Source: JBCBTJ01 sp039818665
Lineage (GTDB): Bacteria > Pseudomonadota > Alphaproteobacteria > Caulobacterales > Hyphomonadaceae
Assembly (NCBI GenBank): GCA_039818665.1
Contig: JBCBTJ010000007.1
Span: 1 to 64,000, forward strand
Direction: 5' to 3'
Length of the DNA stretch: 64,000 nucleotides
Positions 25,451 to 34,252 of the stretch are shown in pieces (position 1 is the first letter of the stretch; each line of letters starts with the position of its first letter). The notes beneath the pieces are model-generated. The model worked only from the letters and a program-made list of their open reading frames with translations, did not search any database and was not told the origin of the DNA. The position numbers and the translations under genes were made by a program.

Positions 25451-26850
25451 GACGCGCAGGCCGGCGTGAGGCAGATTCCCGATTTGGACGGGTCGTAAGG
25501 CTCGCCATGCTTAATGTACTCGAAATGCAGGTGCGGGCCGCTGGCGCGGCCGCTTTGGCCGACTTTGCCGATCTCCGCGCCCGCTTCGATTTCTTCGCCC
25601 TCTTTCACGAAGCGTTTCTTGAGCTGCGCGAACCGGAATATGTCGCCGTCCTTGCATTTCACATCGATCATTTCGCCGTAAGCGCCCTTCTTGCCTGAAA
25701 AGACGACCGTACCGGCGATCGGCGACGATACGGGGGTTCCCTCCGGCGCGCCGATATCGATGCCGCGGTGCCAGGCCGGGTTGCCGGTGAACGGGTCTTG
25801 GCGCATGCCGAAGCCGCTGGTGATCTTCGCATGCGGGTGGTCGATCACCACGCCGACGGCTTTGATATCACGTTTCTTTTCAACCGCCTGAACACCCTGC
25901 GCCAGGGCGATCGGCGTCGCTACGAGAAACGCGGCGAGCGCCAGGCCCGCCGTCGCGCCGCGTCCGGCGTGATCCGGCTTCAAGATCGACTCCACCCGGC
26001 GCGGCAAGCTGCGCCGGCCGCGCGGCAGCAGCGCTGAGACCGGCAAGGGCTGCGGCGCTTGGCGCGCCATCCGCGCCGCCTGGGTCAGCACGCGCGCATA
26101 GGCGACGCGATCACCGGTCAGTTTGACCGTTTCGGCGTCGCACACCGCCTCGCGGTAATGATCGAGCTGACGCCGGGCATGCCAGGCGAAGGGCGAGAAA
26201 AAGAGCAAGTCGGCGACGGCGCGCTCCAGCGGCCGCGTGATCAGGTCGCCGCGCTTGAGGTGGACGCACTCATGGGCCGCGATCAACGCGCCCGAGGCCT
26301 CGTCAATGCTGTCCGGCAGATAGATCCTGCGCGCCGCGAATCCGGCGATGAAGGGCGACGTGACCCCGTGGAGCCGTCGCACCGAGGGTGTTTTCGAGAG
26401 GCCGAGCCGATCGGCCCATTTCGCGGTTGAAAGATCGAGGTACGAGCTATCGGCCGGCGTCGAGGCCGCTTTCATACGTTGCAGCCGCGCTTGGGCGGCC
26501 ACGGCGCAAGCGGCCCGGAAGCCCCAGCCTAAGATCAACACCCAAACCACGATCTGCGAGGTCGCGGGCAAGGAGAGCATGCCCTCCCCCGCCGCGTCGA
26601 AGCCGGGCACGGCGCCGATCATATCCGCGCTCGCCGCCGACAGATCCGAGACCATGGGAAGCTCTTGCACGGACCTCGGCCACAGGCGATTCACGCCGGC
26701 CGCGAGCCAGGGCAGCGCCATCAAGAAGGCCGCGCCGCGCCAGACCGCCTGCGCGAAATAGGGGCCCCGTCCCCTGGCCAAAATCTGAGCCGCCAGCGCC
26801 AGCGCGCCCGTCCAGGCGAGCGACGCGAGAATAAAAAACCCGGCGCTCAT
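25447..26850 (-). CDS. M56 (BlaR1-type) membrane protease fused to an M23 LytM domain
   Basis: Predicted 467 residues. Transmembrane helices lie near 5-25, 36-56, 98-118 and 302-318. The zinc motif HECVH (H193, E194, H197) with downstream EAVCD (about 234-238) is that of M56/BlaR1 proteases, which cleave a BlaI repressor inside the cell. Beyond the last helix a periplasmic M23 endopeptidase domain has GFGMRQDPFTG, HRGIDIG (H361, D365) and GPHLHFE (H440, H442), so both metal sites look intact. BlaR1 normally has a penicillin-binding domain there. ATGA overlap with the blaI-like gene upstream indicates one operon. Confidence 0.9.
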   Translation of the reverse strand: MSAGFFILASLAWTGALALAAQILARGRGPYFAQAVWRGAAFLMALPWLAAGVNRLWPRSVQELPMVSDLSAASADMIGAVPGFDAAGEGMLSLPATSQIVVWVLILGWGFRAACAVAAQARLQRMKAASTPADSSYLDLSTAKWADRLGLSKTPSVRRLHGVTSPFIAGFAARRIYLPDSIDEASGALIAAHECVHLKRGDLITRPLERAVADLLFFSPFAWHARRQLDHYREAVCDAETVKLTGDRVAYARVLTQAARMARQAPQPLPVSALLPRGRRSLPRRVESILKPDHAGRGATAGLALAAFLVATPIALAQGVQAVEKKRDIKAVGVVIDHPHAKITSGFGMRQDPFTGNPAWHRGIDIGAPEGTPVSSPIAGTVVFSGKKGAYGEMIDVKCKDGDIFRFAQLKKRFVKEGEEIEAGAEIGKVGQSGRASGPHLHFEYIKHGEPYDPSKSGICLTPACAS

Positions 26851-27233
26851 TCGTCCTCTCCCCGTTTTCCCGCCTCGGCGGCGTTGATGATCGCGTCCAA
26901 TTCGTCGAGTTCGGCGTCAGACAGATGCGGGCTGCCCGCGAACAAGGCCGCCGGCAGCTCCCCCTCCAGCTCCAACACCGACCGCGCCAAGTGCCGCACC
27001 AGGCCGCCGAGCGTCTCGACGCGGTCGATCGCGGCGGCGTAGACGGCGATGCCGTGCATGTCGCGCCGCGACACCCAGCCCTTCGCCTCCATGCGGTTGA
27101 GGATCGTACGCGTCGTCGAGGCCTTCCATCCTTGGCCGGGCCCGACCGCGTCATGCACTTCGCGAGCGCTTTGATCGCCGATGGTCCAGAGGTGTTTGAG
27201 AATGACCAGTTCGGTCGGATTCGGGCGGGACAC
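26847..27233 (-). CDS. blaI: BlaI/MecI/CopY-family repressor
   Basis: Predicted 128 residues from GTG 27233, which has GGAGG 5 nt upstream; the longer frame to 27287 is not needed. Winged-helix domain: PTELVILKHLWTIGDQSAREVHDAV, then KASTTRTILNRMEAKGWVSR, with a C-terminal dimerisation helix. BlaI-type proteins bind TACAnnTGTA-like operators and are inactivated by a partner M56 protease, which is encoded directly downstream with a 4-bp overlap. A candidate operator overlaps its own promoter (27263-27272). Confidence 0.92.
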   Translation of the reverse strand: MSRPNPTELVILKHLWTIGDQSAREVHDAVGPGQGWKASTTRTILNRMEAKGWVSRRDMHGIAVYAAAIDRVETLGGLVRHLARSVLELEGELPAALFAGSPHLSDAELDELDAIINAAEAGKRGEDE

Positions 27234-27258
27234 GCGCGCCTCCATATGTGTTTTCGAG

Positions 27259-27287
27259 ACGTTACAACTGTCGTCGCCCGCAATCAA
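27259..27287 (-). promoter_or_regulatory. blaI promoter with overlapping candidate BlaI operator
   Basis: On the minus strand TTGATT (27282-27287) and TAACGT (27259-27264) are spaced by exactly 17 bp, a good sigma-70-type promoter. A TACAACTGTC element (27263-27272 on plus), close to the BlaI/CopY consensus TACAnnTGTA, overlaps the -10 box. This fits autorepression. The GTG start is about 25 bp further on. The motif matches on inspection only; the right half has one mismatch. Confidence 0.6.
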
Positions 27288-27421
27288 GCGTCGCGGAGCT
27301 TGTGCGGCGGCGGCGCATCGACTATGCAGCGCGCTTCGAAACGGCGGCGCAAGGCCGTGCGTGTCAGGCTGTCACCATCCCGGCCCCCGGGGCGGCGGAC
27401 TTCAGGGCGAAAGGAAAACAG

Positions 27422-28078
27422 ATGTCCGACAATATCGAATTCGTAGTCGAAGTGCGCGAGCGCATTGGCAAAGGCGGCGCGCGCGAAGCGCGGCGCAATG
27501 GCTTGATCCCCGGCGTGCTTTACGGCGGCTCCCTCGGCCCGGTGCCGATCACGCTGCAGCAAAACGCCGTGGTCAAAGCCATTAATACCGGCAAGTTCAT
27601 CGCCCAGACGGTGACCATCAACCACAAGGGCGAAACCCAGCTCGTGATCCCGCAGGACATCCAGTTCCACCCGGTCACCGATCAGCCCGAACACGTCGAT
27701 CTCTACCGCGTCGAAGCCGACCAGAAGATCAAGGTGGAAGTGCCCGTGCACTTTGTCGGCGAGGCGGTGTCGCCCGGACTGAAGAAGGGCGGCACGCTGA
27801 ACGTCGTGCGCCACGCGGTCGAGCTGCTGGTCGCCGCGGGCTCGATCCCGGACGCGCTGGAAGCGGACGTCTCGGCGCTCGAGATCGGCGACAATGTCAA
27901 AATCTCCGACATCGCGCTGCCGGGCGACGCGGAGCCGACCATCACCGATCGCGACTTCACCATCGCCACGATCGCCGGCCGGGGCGGCAAAGTCGACCAG
28001 GAAGACGAGGCGGTCGACGCTGAAGTCGAAGGCGAAGAGGTTGAGGGCGAAGAGGCTGACGGCGAAGAGGAAAGCTGA
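27422..28078 (+). CDS. rplY: 50S ribosomal protein L25/general stress protein Ctc
   Basis: Predicted 218 residues, the long (Ctc) form. The 5S rRNA-binding N-domain includes GKGGAREARRNGLIPGVLYGG and a TL5-like beta C-domain follows (VDLYRVEADQKIKVEVPVHFVG). An acidic tail carries repeats of EGEE/DGEE. An AAAGGA site precedes the ATG. Ctc proteins stabilise 5S rRNA and are often stress-linked. It is divergent from blaI, and pth follows, as is typical. Confidence 0.95.
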   Translation: MSDNIEFVVEVRERIGKGGAREARRNGLIPGVLYGGSLGPVPITLQQNAVVKAINTGKFIAQTVTINHKGETQLVIPQDIQFHPVTDQPEHVDLYRVEADQKIKVEVPVHFVGEAVSPGLKKGGTLNVVRHAVELLVAAGSIPDALEADVSALEIGDNVKISDIALPGDAEPTITDRDFTIATIAGRGGKVDQEDEAVDAEVEGEEVEGEEADGEEES

Positions 28079-28158
28079 TCGCTTTGCTCAAAGCGGCGCT
28101 GAAGCGGGCTCGGAGCTATTTCGGTCAGAGCCCGCAAGCGCCGGATGCGGAGGCCCCC

Positions 28159-28782
28159 GTGCTGCTCATCGCAGGGCAAGGCAATCCCGGCCCCAAATAC
28201 GCCGGCAACCGGCACAATCTTGGCTTTATGGCGCTCGACCGGATCGCCGCGGCGCATGGATTCGGCCCCTGGCGCTCTAAGTTTGGCGGCGAGGTGAGCG
28301 AGGGCTGGGTCGAGGCCGCCGACGGGCGGTTCAAAACGCTCCTGATCAAGCCGCAGACCTTCTACAATGAAACCGGACAATCGGTCGGCGCGGCGGTCCG
28401 CTTCCATAAGCTCGCGCCCGCTGACGTGATTGTGTTCCACGACGAGATCGACCTCGCGCCGGGCCGCGTCCGGGTGAAACAAGGCGGCGGTCATTCAGGC
28501 AATAACGGCATGCGCTCGATTATCGCGCATGTGGGCGCAGACGTTCGGCGGGTGCGCATGGGGGTCGGCCATCCGGGCGATAAATCCCAAGTGATGCCTT
28601 ACGTCCTCTCGAATTTTCCGAAGTCGGAAGAAGCCTGGCGCGACGCCCTGCTGGACGCCATCCCGCGCGCAATCGGCTTCTTGGCCGCCGGCGACGATGA
28701 ACGCTTTCAAAGCGAGGTTATGCGCCTCGCGCCCGCCCCCAAATCCGATCCGAAAAAGGCCGCCCGCGGCGAAGAGTCTTGA
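28159..28782 (+). CDS. pth: Peptidyl-tRNA hydrolase
   Basis: Predicted 207 residues from GTG 28159, which has GGAGG 5 nt upstream and gives the usual VLLIAGQGNPG start; a TTG at 28084 would add about 25 residues. Catalytic features are N in GQGNPG, H in NRHNLGF, D in FHDEIDL and N in HSGNNGMRSI. The enzyme frees tRNA from prematurely released peptidyl-tRNA. It sits 80 bp after rplY in the same direction, the common bacterial rplY-pth arrangement. Confidence 0.95.
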   Translation: MLLIAGQGNPGPKYAGNRHNLGFMALDRIAAAHGFGPWRSKFGGEVSEGWVEAADGRFKTLLIKPQTFYNETGQSVGAAVRFHKLAPADVIVFHDEIDLAPGRVRVKQGGGHSGNNGMRSIIAHVGADVRRVRMGVGHPGDKSQVMPYVLSNFPKSEEAWRDALLDAIPRAIGFLAAGDDERFQSEVMRLAPAPKSDPKKAARGEES

Positions 28783-28851
28783 GCGGCGCCCTTTCGCGCG
28801 GCCTCGCATCCCTTAGATGGAGGTCTGCCAGAACCGCCCGGAGCCGTTCCC

Positions 28852-29127
28852 ATGTCCGATACGCCGTACCGTTTCAGCAAGACGCTCGTTTATTGGTTCG
28901 TCTTCGGCGGCTCGGCCGCGTGTGCGGCGACGATCGGCCTGATCGCCGTCGCAACGGCGGCGATGGGCGCGACGATGTCGATCCATGGCTGGGCGGCGCT
29001 GATCATCGGCGCGGTTCTGTCTTTCGCGGTCGGCCTCAGCCTGTCCGCCTTGCTGGTTTGGGGACGGCGCAACGGCTATGACGAAGGCGCGCACGAGGCG
29101 GCGTTTTCAACGCGCGAGGAGCCGTAA
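28852..29127 (+). CDS. Small two-helix membrane protein, unknown
   Basis: Predicted 91 residues. Two hydrophobic segments, about 12-34 and 44-68, with short polar tails. No recognised family. It lies about 70 bp beyond pth in the same direction and could be co-transcribed. The region after its stop (29128-29339) contains an inverted repeat but no further gene. Confidence 0.6.
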   Translation: MSDTPYRFSKTLVYWFVFGGSAACAATIGLIAVATAAMGATMSIHGWAALIIGAVLSFAVGLSLSALLVWGRRNGYDEGAHEAAFSTREEP

Positions 29128-29164
29128 ATTCTCCTCGAGCGCGAATAAGAGGTGTCGATCCGGC

Positions 29165-29194
29165 TGAACACTGGTACTCAAAGCCCAGTGTTCA
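29165..29194. repeat. Perfect 10-bp inverted repeat with 10-nt loop
   Basis: TGAACACTGG (29165-29174) and its reverse complement CCAGTGTTCA (29185-29194) flank TACTCAAAGC. It lies between the convergent small membrane-protein gene and the TIR-like gene. There is no T tract on either side, so it is not a standard terminator; it may be a 3'-end hairpin or a protein site. Confidence 0.5.
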
Positions 29195-29339
29195 TAGGCC
29201 CTGATCCGGCCGACCGGCACTCTAAACACCAGGGTCGATGAATACGCCTTTCGAGCGGCGACCGCTGGAACATTATCATTTAAATCAGCGCATTAGGACC
29301 AGGCTCGCCCGGAAATAGCTGTCCAAGTCGGGCGGTCTT

Positions 29340-30254
29340 CTATTCGTCGACGATAATCGGTCCGGGCTCGAGGACCCGCGGCGCCAACAGCGACGCTGGA
29401 ATCTGACCCGCCGGGCAGGTCGCGACCACCGGCGCCGCGTTCGCGATCGGCGGCAGAGGCTGGGCCGCGCGGACGTCCGCAGCTTGCTCGGACTGCATCA
29501 GGCGCGCCAATAGCAGCAACAAGGCGATCGCCGCCCCGACGCCGGCCAACATCGCCAACCCGACGCGGTCCTCCAAGCCCTCGTCGCGAGCGGGGAAGGC
29601 CGACGCCGCTTCAGGCGACAGGATCGACGCGACAGGCGACGATTGAACGGCCGCCGGCGCGGGCTTCGCTTTGATCGCTGCGGCGGCCAGCACAGCGGCG
29701 TCCTTCGCCTCAGGCGCGGGCCTAGGCTTGGCGGCGGCCTTCTGGTCCTGCTTTCTGCGTTCCGCAAGCGTCAGCGCATCGCGCGGATGCTCACGCATCC
29801 AAGCCGCCCGGCCCTCCTCGTCTTTCGCCGAGAGCGACATCCAGGCTTTCAGCCCCGATCGGCCCAGCGGCCGCGAAAGCGCTTCAACGACCTGGTACCA
29901 GCCATCGACGGTCTTGCGCGACGTCAGTCCCGCCAGGGCTATCCGCTTGTCTTTCTTGAACGGTTCATAGGGCACGGTCTTGTCGAGGCCGACCTGGACA
30001 AGGCTTTGATTTTCCATGGAGTAGCCCATGGACGCGGCGGCGCGGACGAAGTTCGACTGCACGGCGTTCTCGGACCAGAGCACCAACATGGTCTTGGCGC
30101 GCGATACGTCGCGCGCCTCCTTATCGTCGAAAACATCGTCGGTTTGCTTGGCGTCGTAGCGCACCTTGAATTTCAGAGCGCGAAGCTTGCGCGCCACGAG
30201 CTTGGCGATCTCGCCATCCTCTAGCGCAGCAACCAGGAACACATCGTGAGACAT
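29340..30254 (-). CDS. TIR-like domain protein with C-terminal membrane anchor
   Basis: Predicted 304 residues from ATG 30254. Residues 1-130 resemble a TIR fold: HDVFLVAALEDGEIAKLVARKL, FKVRYDA, then the strand TMLVLWSENAVQSNFV. The NADase glutamate expected six residues after S67 is A73, so catalysis is doubtful. A WM-rich middle and an Ala/Pro-rich linker lead to one transmembrane helix at about 231-253 and a short outer tail. Partner and role are unknown; solitary, divergent from ychF. TIR assignment rests on pattern matching alone. Confidence 0.6.
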   Translation of the reverse strand: MSHDVFLVAALEDGEIAKLVARKLRALKFKVRYDAKQTDDVFDDKEARDVSRAKTMLVLWSENAVQSNFVRAAASMGYSMENQSLVQVGLDKTVPYEPFKKDKRIALAGLTSRKTVDGWYQVVEALSRPLGRSGLKAWMSLSAKDEEGRAAWMREHPRDALTLAERRKQDQKAAAKPRPAPEAKDAAVLAAAAIKAKPAPAAVQSSPVASILSPEAASAFPARDEGLEDRVGLAMLAGVGAAIALLLLLARLMQSEQAADVRAAQPLPPIANAAPVVATCPAGQIPASLLAPRVLEPGPIIVDE

Positions 30255-30407
30255 TGTCGACCGCGTCCTCAACCCAGCCGGGCCAAGAATACCGACACGG
30301 CCGCGCTTGGCCAATCGATTCGGCCATCGCGCGAGCAGCGCGCCCCTGTACACCCGCGCAGAATGCGCTAATTCGCCGACGCTCAACCTCGATCGGGACC
30401 ACGCGTC

Positions 30408-31505
30408 ATGGGATTCAAATGCGGAATCGTCGGCCTGCCCAATGTGGGAAAATCGACGCTGTTCAACGCTCTAACGCGCACCGCGGCCGCACAGGCGGCG
30501 AATTATCCCTTCTGCACGATCGAGCCGAATGTTGGCGAAGTCGCCGTGCCGGAGCCGCGGCTTGAGAAACTCGCCGCGATCGCCGGCTCGAAGGAAGTCG
30601 TCCCCGCGCGGATGAATTTCGTCGACATCGCCGGTCTGGTCGCAGGCGCGAGCAAGGGCGAGGGCCTTGGCAATCAGTTCCTGGCCAATATCCGCGAAGT
30701 CGACACGATCGCATACGTGCTTCGCTGTTTCGAGGACGACGACATCACCCATGTCGCCGACCGCATCGACCCGATCGCCGATCTCGAGACCGTCGAGACC
30801 GAACTGATGCTCGCCGATCTTGAAAGCCTCGAGAAACGCCGCGCCAATGTGGTCAAGAAAGCCAATTCCGGCGACAAGGAGGCGAAAGCGCAGCTGGCGC
30901 TGATCGATGTCGCGCTTACCGAGCTGAATGCGGGACGGCCGGCCCGGCGCGCCGCGGTTTCAGAAGACGACGACAAAGCCTGGCGCATGTTGCAATTGTT
31001 GACGGCCAAACCGGTCATGTTCGTGGCCAATGTGGACGAGGACAGCGCCGCGGGCGGCAACGCCTATTCCGCGAAAGTCGCCGAACATGCAGCTTCCGAA
31101 GGCGCGCCTTGCGTGGTCATCTCCGCCCAGATCGAAGCCGAGCTCGCGCAACTCGATGACGACGAACGGGAGGAATACCTCCAATCCATCGGACTTGAAC
31201 AGCCCGGGTTGAACCGCCTCATTCACGCCGGCTACGATCTTCTAGGGCTGCAGACCTACTTCACCGCCGGGCCCAAGGAAGCGCGGGCATGGACCATTCC
31301 CAAGGGCGTCAGCGCCCAGAAGGCCGCCGGCGTGATCCACGGAGACTTTGAGAAAGGTTTTATCCGCGCCGAGACGATCACCTTCGAGGACTATGTCGCG
31401 CTCGGCGGCGAGGCCGGCGCGAAAGAGGCTGGCAAGATGCGCCAAGAGGGCAAAGACTACGTCGTCCAGGACGGCGACGTGATGCTGTTCCGCTTCAACG
31501 TTTAA
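30408..31505 (+). CDS. ychF: Ribosome-associated P-loop ATPase YchF
   Basis: Predicted 365 residues. Obg-family G domain with P-loop GLPNVGKSTLFNAL at about 8-21, switch II FVDIAGLVAGASKGEGLGN, an alpha-helical insert and a C-terminal TGS domain with KGVSAQKAAGVIHGDFEKGF. YchF prefers ATP and is linked to redox and ribosome function. Ends in TTAA, which also holds the stop of the convergent lipoprotein gene. Confidence 0.97.
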   Translation: MGFKCGIVGLPNVGKSTLFNALTRTAAAQAANYPFCTIEPNVGEVAVPEPRLEKLAAIAGSKEVVPARMNFVDIAGLVAGASKGEGLGNQFLANIREVDTIAYVLRCFEDDDITHVADRIDPIADLETVETELMLADLESLEKRRANVVKKANSGDKEAKAQLALIDVALTELNAGRPARRAAVSEDDDKAWRMLQLLTAKPVMFVANVDEDSAAGGNAYSAKVAEHAASEGAPCVVISAQIEAELAQLDDDEREEYLQSIGLEQPGLNRLIHAGYDLLGLQTYFTAGPKEARAWTIPKGVSAQKAAGVIHGDFEKGFIRAETITFEDYVALGGEAGAKEAGKMRQEGKDYVVQDGDVMLFRFNV

Positions 31506-32140
31506 TCGTCGAGATCAGGAAACGTCTTGAACAGGCGCCGGACGATCGCTCTGGCGTCGTCGGGATCTCTCGCATCGGCGCGTTCGTGATCGGCGTACCA
31601 AACCGGCGCGCCGGTCTTGAGATCGATCAGCGCCGCCCGCGTCGCGCCTGCGCCCGCGGCCGGCGGCACGACCACGCCGAAAAAAGCGTTCACCACGCCT
31701 TCCATCACCCGATGCCCGGACGAATTGACGTCCGCGGCGGCGGTCAAGACCAGCGCATAATCCGCGGGCGCGTCTCCGGCCGGCGGCGCCACCGACCAGG
31801 CGATCTCATCCACCTCCGCCGGCATGGCGTCGAGCGCCCGCAACGCATCGGCTCGGAACGCGTCGAGTCCGCGCTGGTCCTGCGCGGCGGCTTGGAAACC
31901 TCTTTCCAACAGAGCCGCTTCCGCAGCCGCGCCCAAATGCGCCTCAGCCGCGCGAGACCATAGGTCGATGCGTTGACGCTCGCCGCTCACTTCGACGAAA
32001 CCGACATCGGCTTCCGGCGTCAGCACCATCACAAACGGCGCCTCGCTTTCAAACACCAAAGGCGGGAAGAGCGGCGGCGGCTTCGACGCGCATCCCGCAG
32101 TCAGTATCGCAACAATAAGAGCGAGGGCGCGAACGATCAT
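31502..32140 (-). CDS. Lipoprotein of unknown function
   Basis: Predicted 212 residues from ATG 32140, giving a signal peptide with lipobox ILTAGC; the frame continues upstream to 32317 without a better start. The mature part has a helix-rich domain (RAAEAHLGAAAEAALLERGF) and a C-terminal segment GATRAALIDLKTGAPVWYADHER that recalls lipoproteins reporting a subunit-conductance fold, but no family was recognised with confidence. Convergent 4-bp overlap with ychF; divergent from rmuC. Confidence 0.65.
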   Translation of the reverse strand: MIVRALALIVAILTAGCASKPPPLFPPLVFESEAPFVMVLTPEADVGFVEVSGERQRIDLWSRAAEAHLGAAAEAALLERGFQAAAQDQRGLDAFRADALRALDAMPAEVDEIAWSVAPPAGDAPADYALVLTAAADVNSSGHRVMEGVVNAFFGVVVPPAAGAGATRAALIDLKTGAPVWYADHERADARDPDDARAIVRRLFKTFPDLDD

Positions 32141-32269
32141 CGACCCGATCACACGCGCCCCCCGGCAATCTGTCAACCGATAGTCGAATGCCGAGAAACA
32201 TACTGGACAGGGATCAAATGTTCCGCTTATGTTCCAATCTGGATCAGCGAATCGGCTTAAGGTCTCATA

Positions 32270-33619
32270 ATGACAGAACTCGCCCGCATCGGCGGCGCCT
32301 CGATCGACGCGCTGCATCTCGTATTCCTGGCCGTCGCCGCAGCTGCGATCGGCGCGTTATTCTGGATGCGCGACCAACGCCGCGCGACGGAAGCCGCCCT
32401 CGCCGCTCGGCTCGAGCTTGAAACCCGGGAAGCCGAACGCATGGCCGCGGAATTGGCGACGGCCGAGGCGGAGTTGCGAGCCCAGCGCGAGCGAGCGGAA
32501 AAGGCGGAGAAAGACGTTGCGGGCCTCGCCGCGGTTCAGGGCGAACTTGAGAAGAAGTTCTCAGATATGGCCCAAGGCGTTCTAGAGCGCTCCCAGAGAC
32601 AATTCCTCACTTTGGCCAATGAGACGTTCCAGCGCCACCAGACCGGCGCAAAAGGCGATCTAGAAAAGCTGATGGCGCCGATCGGTGAGAATTTCGCAGA
32701 GTTCAAGAAACGCGTCGACGCGATCGAGAAAGTGCGCACCGAAGACCGCAGCGCGCTGCAGGAGCAAGTGAAGGCGATCGGCGAAAGCTTACAGCGCAAC
32801 ACGCGGGCGACCGGCAAGCTCGTCACCGCGCTGTCGGCCCCGCGAGGGGGCGGCAGCTGGGGAGAGGAGTCGTTGCGCAACGTCATGGAACTCGCCGGTA
32901 TGTCCGCGCACGCCGATTTCGTCGAACAATCCCATGACGATACAGAACGCGGGCGAATGCGCCCGGATGTGATCGTCCGCATGCCCGGAGGCCGCGAAAT
33001 CGTCGTCGACTCCAAGGTGTCGATGGAGGATTTTCTCAAAGCGGCGGACGAAGCGGACGAGACGGCGCGCAAAACCCACCTGGTGGCGCATGCGCGCAAG
33101 ATCCGCGACCATGTCCAACGCCTCGCCCGCAAAGAATATTGGAAAGACTTCGAAGGCCGGGTCGATTTCGTCGCCATGTATGTCCCAGGCGAACAGTTTT
33201 ATTCCGCCGCATTGGACATCGATCGCGACCTCTTCGACTACGCTGCGCGCAACAAAGTCATCATCGTCACCCCGTCGACCCTCATCGCGCTCGCAAAAGC
33301 CGTCGCCTATGGCTGGCGACAGGAAGAAGCCGCAAACAATGCGCGCGCCGCCACCGAACTCGGCAAGCAGCTCTATGAGCGGCTACAGGCTATGGGCGGC
33401 CACATTGAAAAACTCGGCAAGTCCCTGAACGTCTCAGTCGACAGCTTCAACAAAATGAGCCGGTCGCTCGAATCCCGCGTCTTGCCCGGGGCGCGCAAAT
33501 TCCAAGACCTCCAGATCGCCGCGCCGGACAAACCCATCCCGCGCATCGAGACGGTCGAGGCCCGCGCCACGCTGCCGGACCGCACCGGCGAGTTGGACCT
33601 CGACGACGAAGCGGCGTGA
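32270..33619 (+). CDS. rmuC: DNA recombination protein RmuC
   Basis: Predicted 449 residues. An N-terminal transmembrane helix (about 17-33) is followed by a long coiled coil (about 40-110), and then the nuclease-like core with APRGGGSWGEESLRNVMELAG, VIVRMPGGREIVVDSKVS and the ending VDSFNKM. RmuC limits sequence inversions at short repeats; the PD-(D/E)xK-type Asp and Lys in the VVDSK segment are visible. Followed by def at a distance of 55 bp. Confidence 0.95.
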   Translation: MTELARIGGASIDALHLVFLAVAAAAIGALFWMRDQRRATEAALAARLELETREAERMAAELATAEAELRAQRERAEKAEKDVAGLAAVQGELEKKFSDMAQGVLERSQRQFLTLANETFQRHQTGAKGDLEKLMAPIGENFAEFKKRVDAIEKVRTEDRSALQEQVKAIGESLQRNTRATGKLVTALSAPRGGGSWGEESLRNVMELAGMSAHADFVEQSHDDTERGRMRPDVIVRMPGGREIVVDSKVSMEDFLKAADEADETARKTHLVAHARKIRDHVQRLARKEYWKDFEGRVDFVAMYVPGEQFYSAALDIDRDLFDYAARNKVIIVTPSTLIALAKAVAYGWRQEEAANNARAATELGKQLYERLQAMGGHIEKLGKSLNVSVDSFNKMSRSLESRVLPGARKFQDLQIAAPDKPIPRIETVEARATLPDRTGELDLDDEAA

Positions 33620-33674
33620 CGGAACACGCGCGCGCCGCATTGACCCGTTAAGACCGCGAACATACCTAGTCCGC

Positions 33675-34205
33675 ATGGCGATTCGAGACATTCTCACCGT
33701 GCCGGACCCCCGGCTGAAACAGGTTTCAAGACCCGTCGAAGGCGAGGTGACGGACGAGCACCGCGCGCTTATGGACGATATGCTGGAGACCATGTACGCC
33801 GCGCCTGGGATTGGTTTGGCGGCCATCCAGGTCGGCGTGCCTTTGCGGATCATCGTCATGGACTTGGCTCGGGAGGACGAAGCTCCCCACCCGCGATACT
33901 TCGTAAACCCTGAAATCCTCGAAACGGTGGATGAGACAAAGCCCTACGAAGAGGGGTGTCTCTCCGTGCCGGACGTGTTCGACGAAGTCGACCGACCCGA
34001 ACGCTGCCGCCTCCGCTATCTCGATTATGACGGCAACGCCGTCGAAGAATGGGCGGAAGACCTCTACGCAGTGTGTATTCAGCACGAGATGGACCATTTG
34101 GAGGGCACGCTCTTTATCGACCATCTTTCGCGGCTGAAACGCCAACGCGCGATCGACAAGGTCAAAAAAGCGCGCCGCCAGAAAGAGCGCGACGAGGCGG
34201 CCTGA
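33675..34205 (+). CDS. def: Peptide deformylase
   Basis: Predicted 176 residues. All three family motifs are complete: GIGLAAIQVG, EGCLSVP with the metal-binding Cys, and QHEMDHLEG with two His and a Glu. Removes the formyl group from new N-terminal methionine. Followed by fmt, its functional counterpart, as in many genomes; the def-fmt-truA run points to one operon. Confidence 0.97.
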   Translation: MAIRDILTVPDPRLKQVSRPVEGEVTDEHRALMDDMLETMYAAPGIGLAAIQVGVPLRIIVMDLAREDEAPHPRYFVNPEILETVDETKPYEEGCLSVPDVFDEVDRPERCRLRYLDYDGNAVEEWAEDLYAVCIQHEMDHLEGTLFIDHLSRLKRQRAIDKVKKARRQKERDEAA

Positions 34206-34252
34206 CCGTCCTTGTCTTGACGGCGTCGGCGCATGCAGCGAAACGCGCCGGC

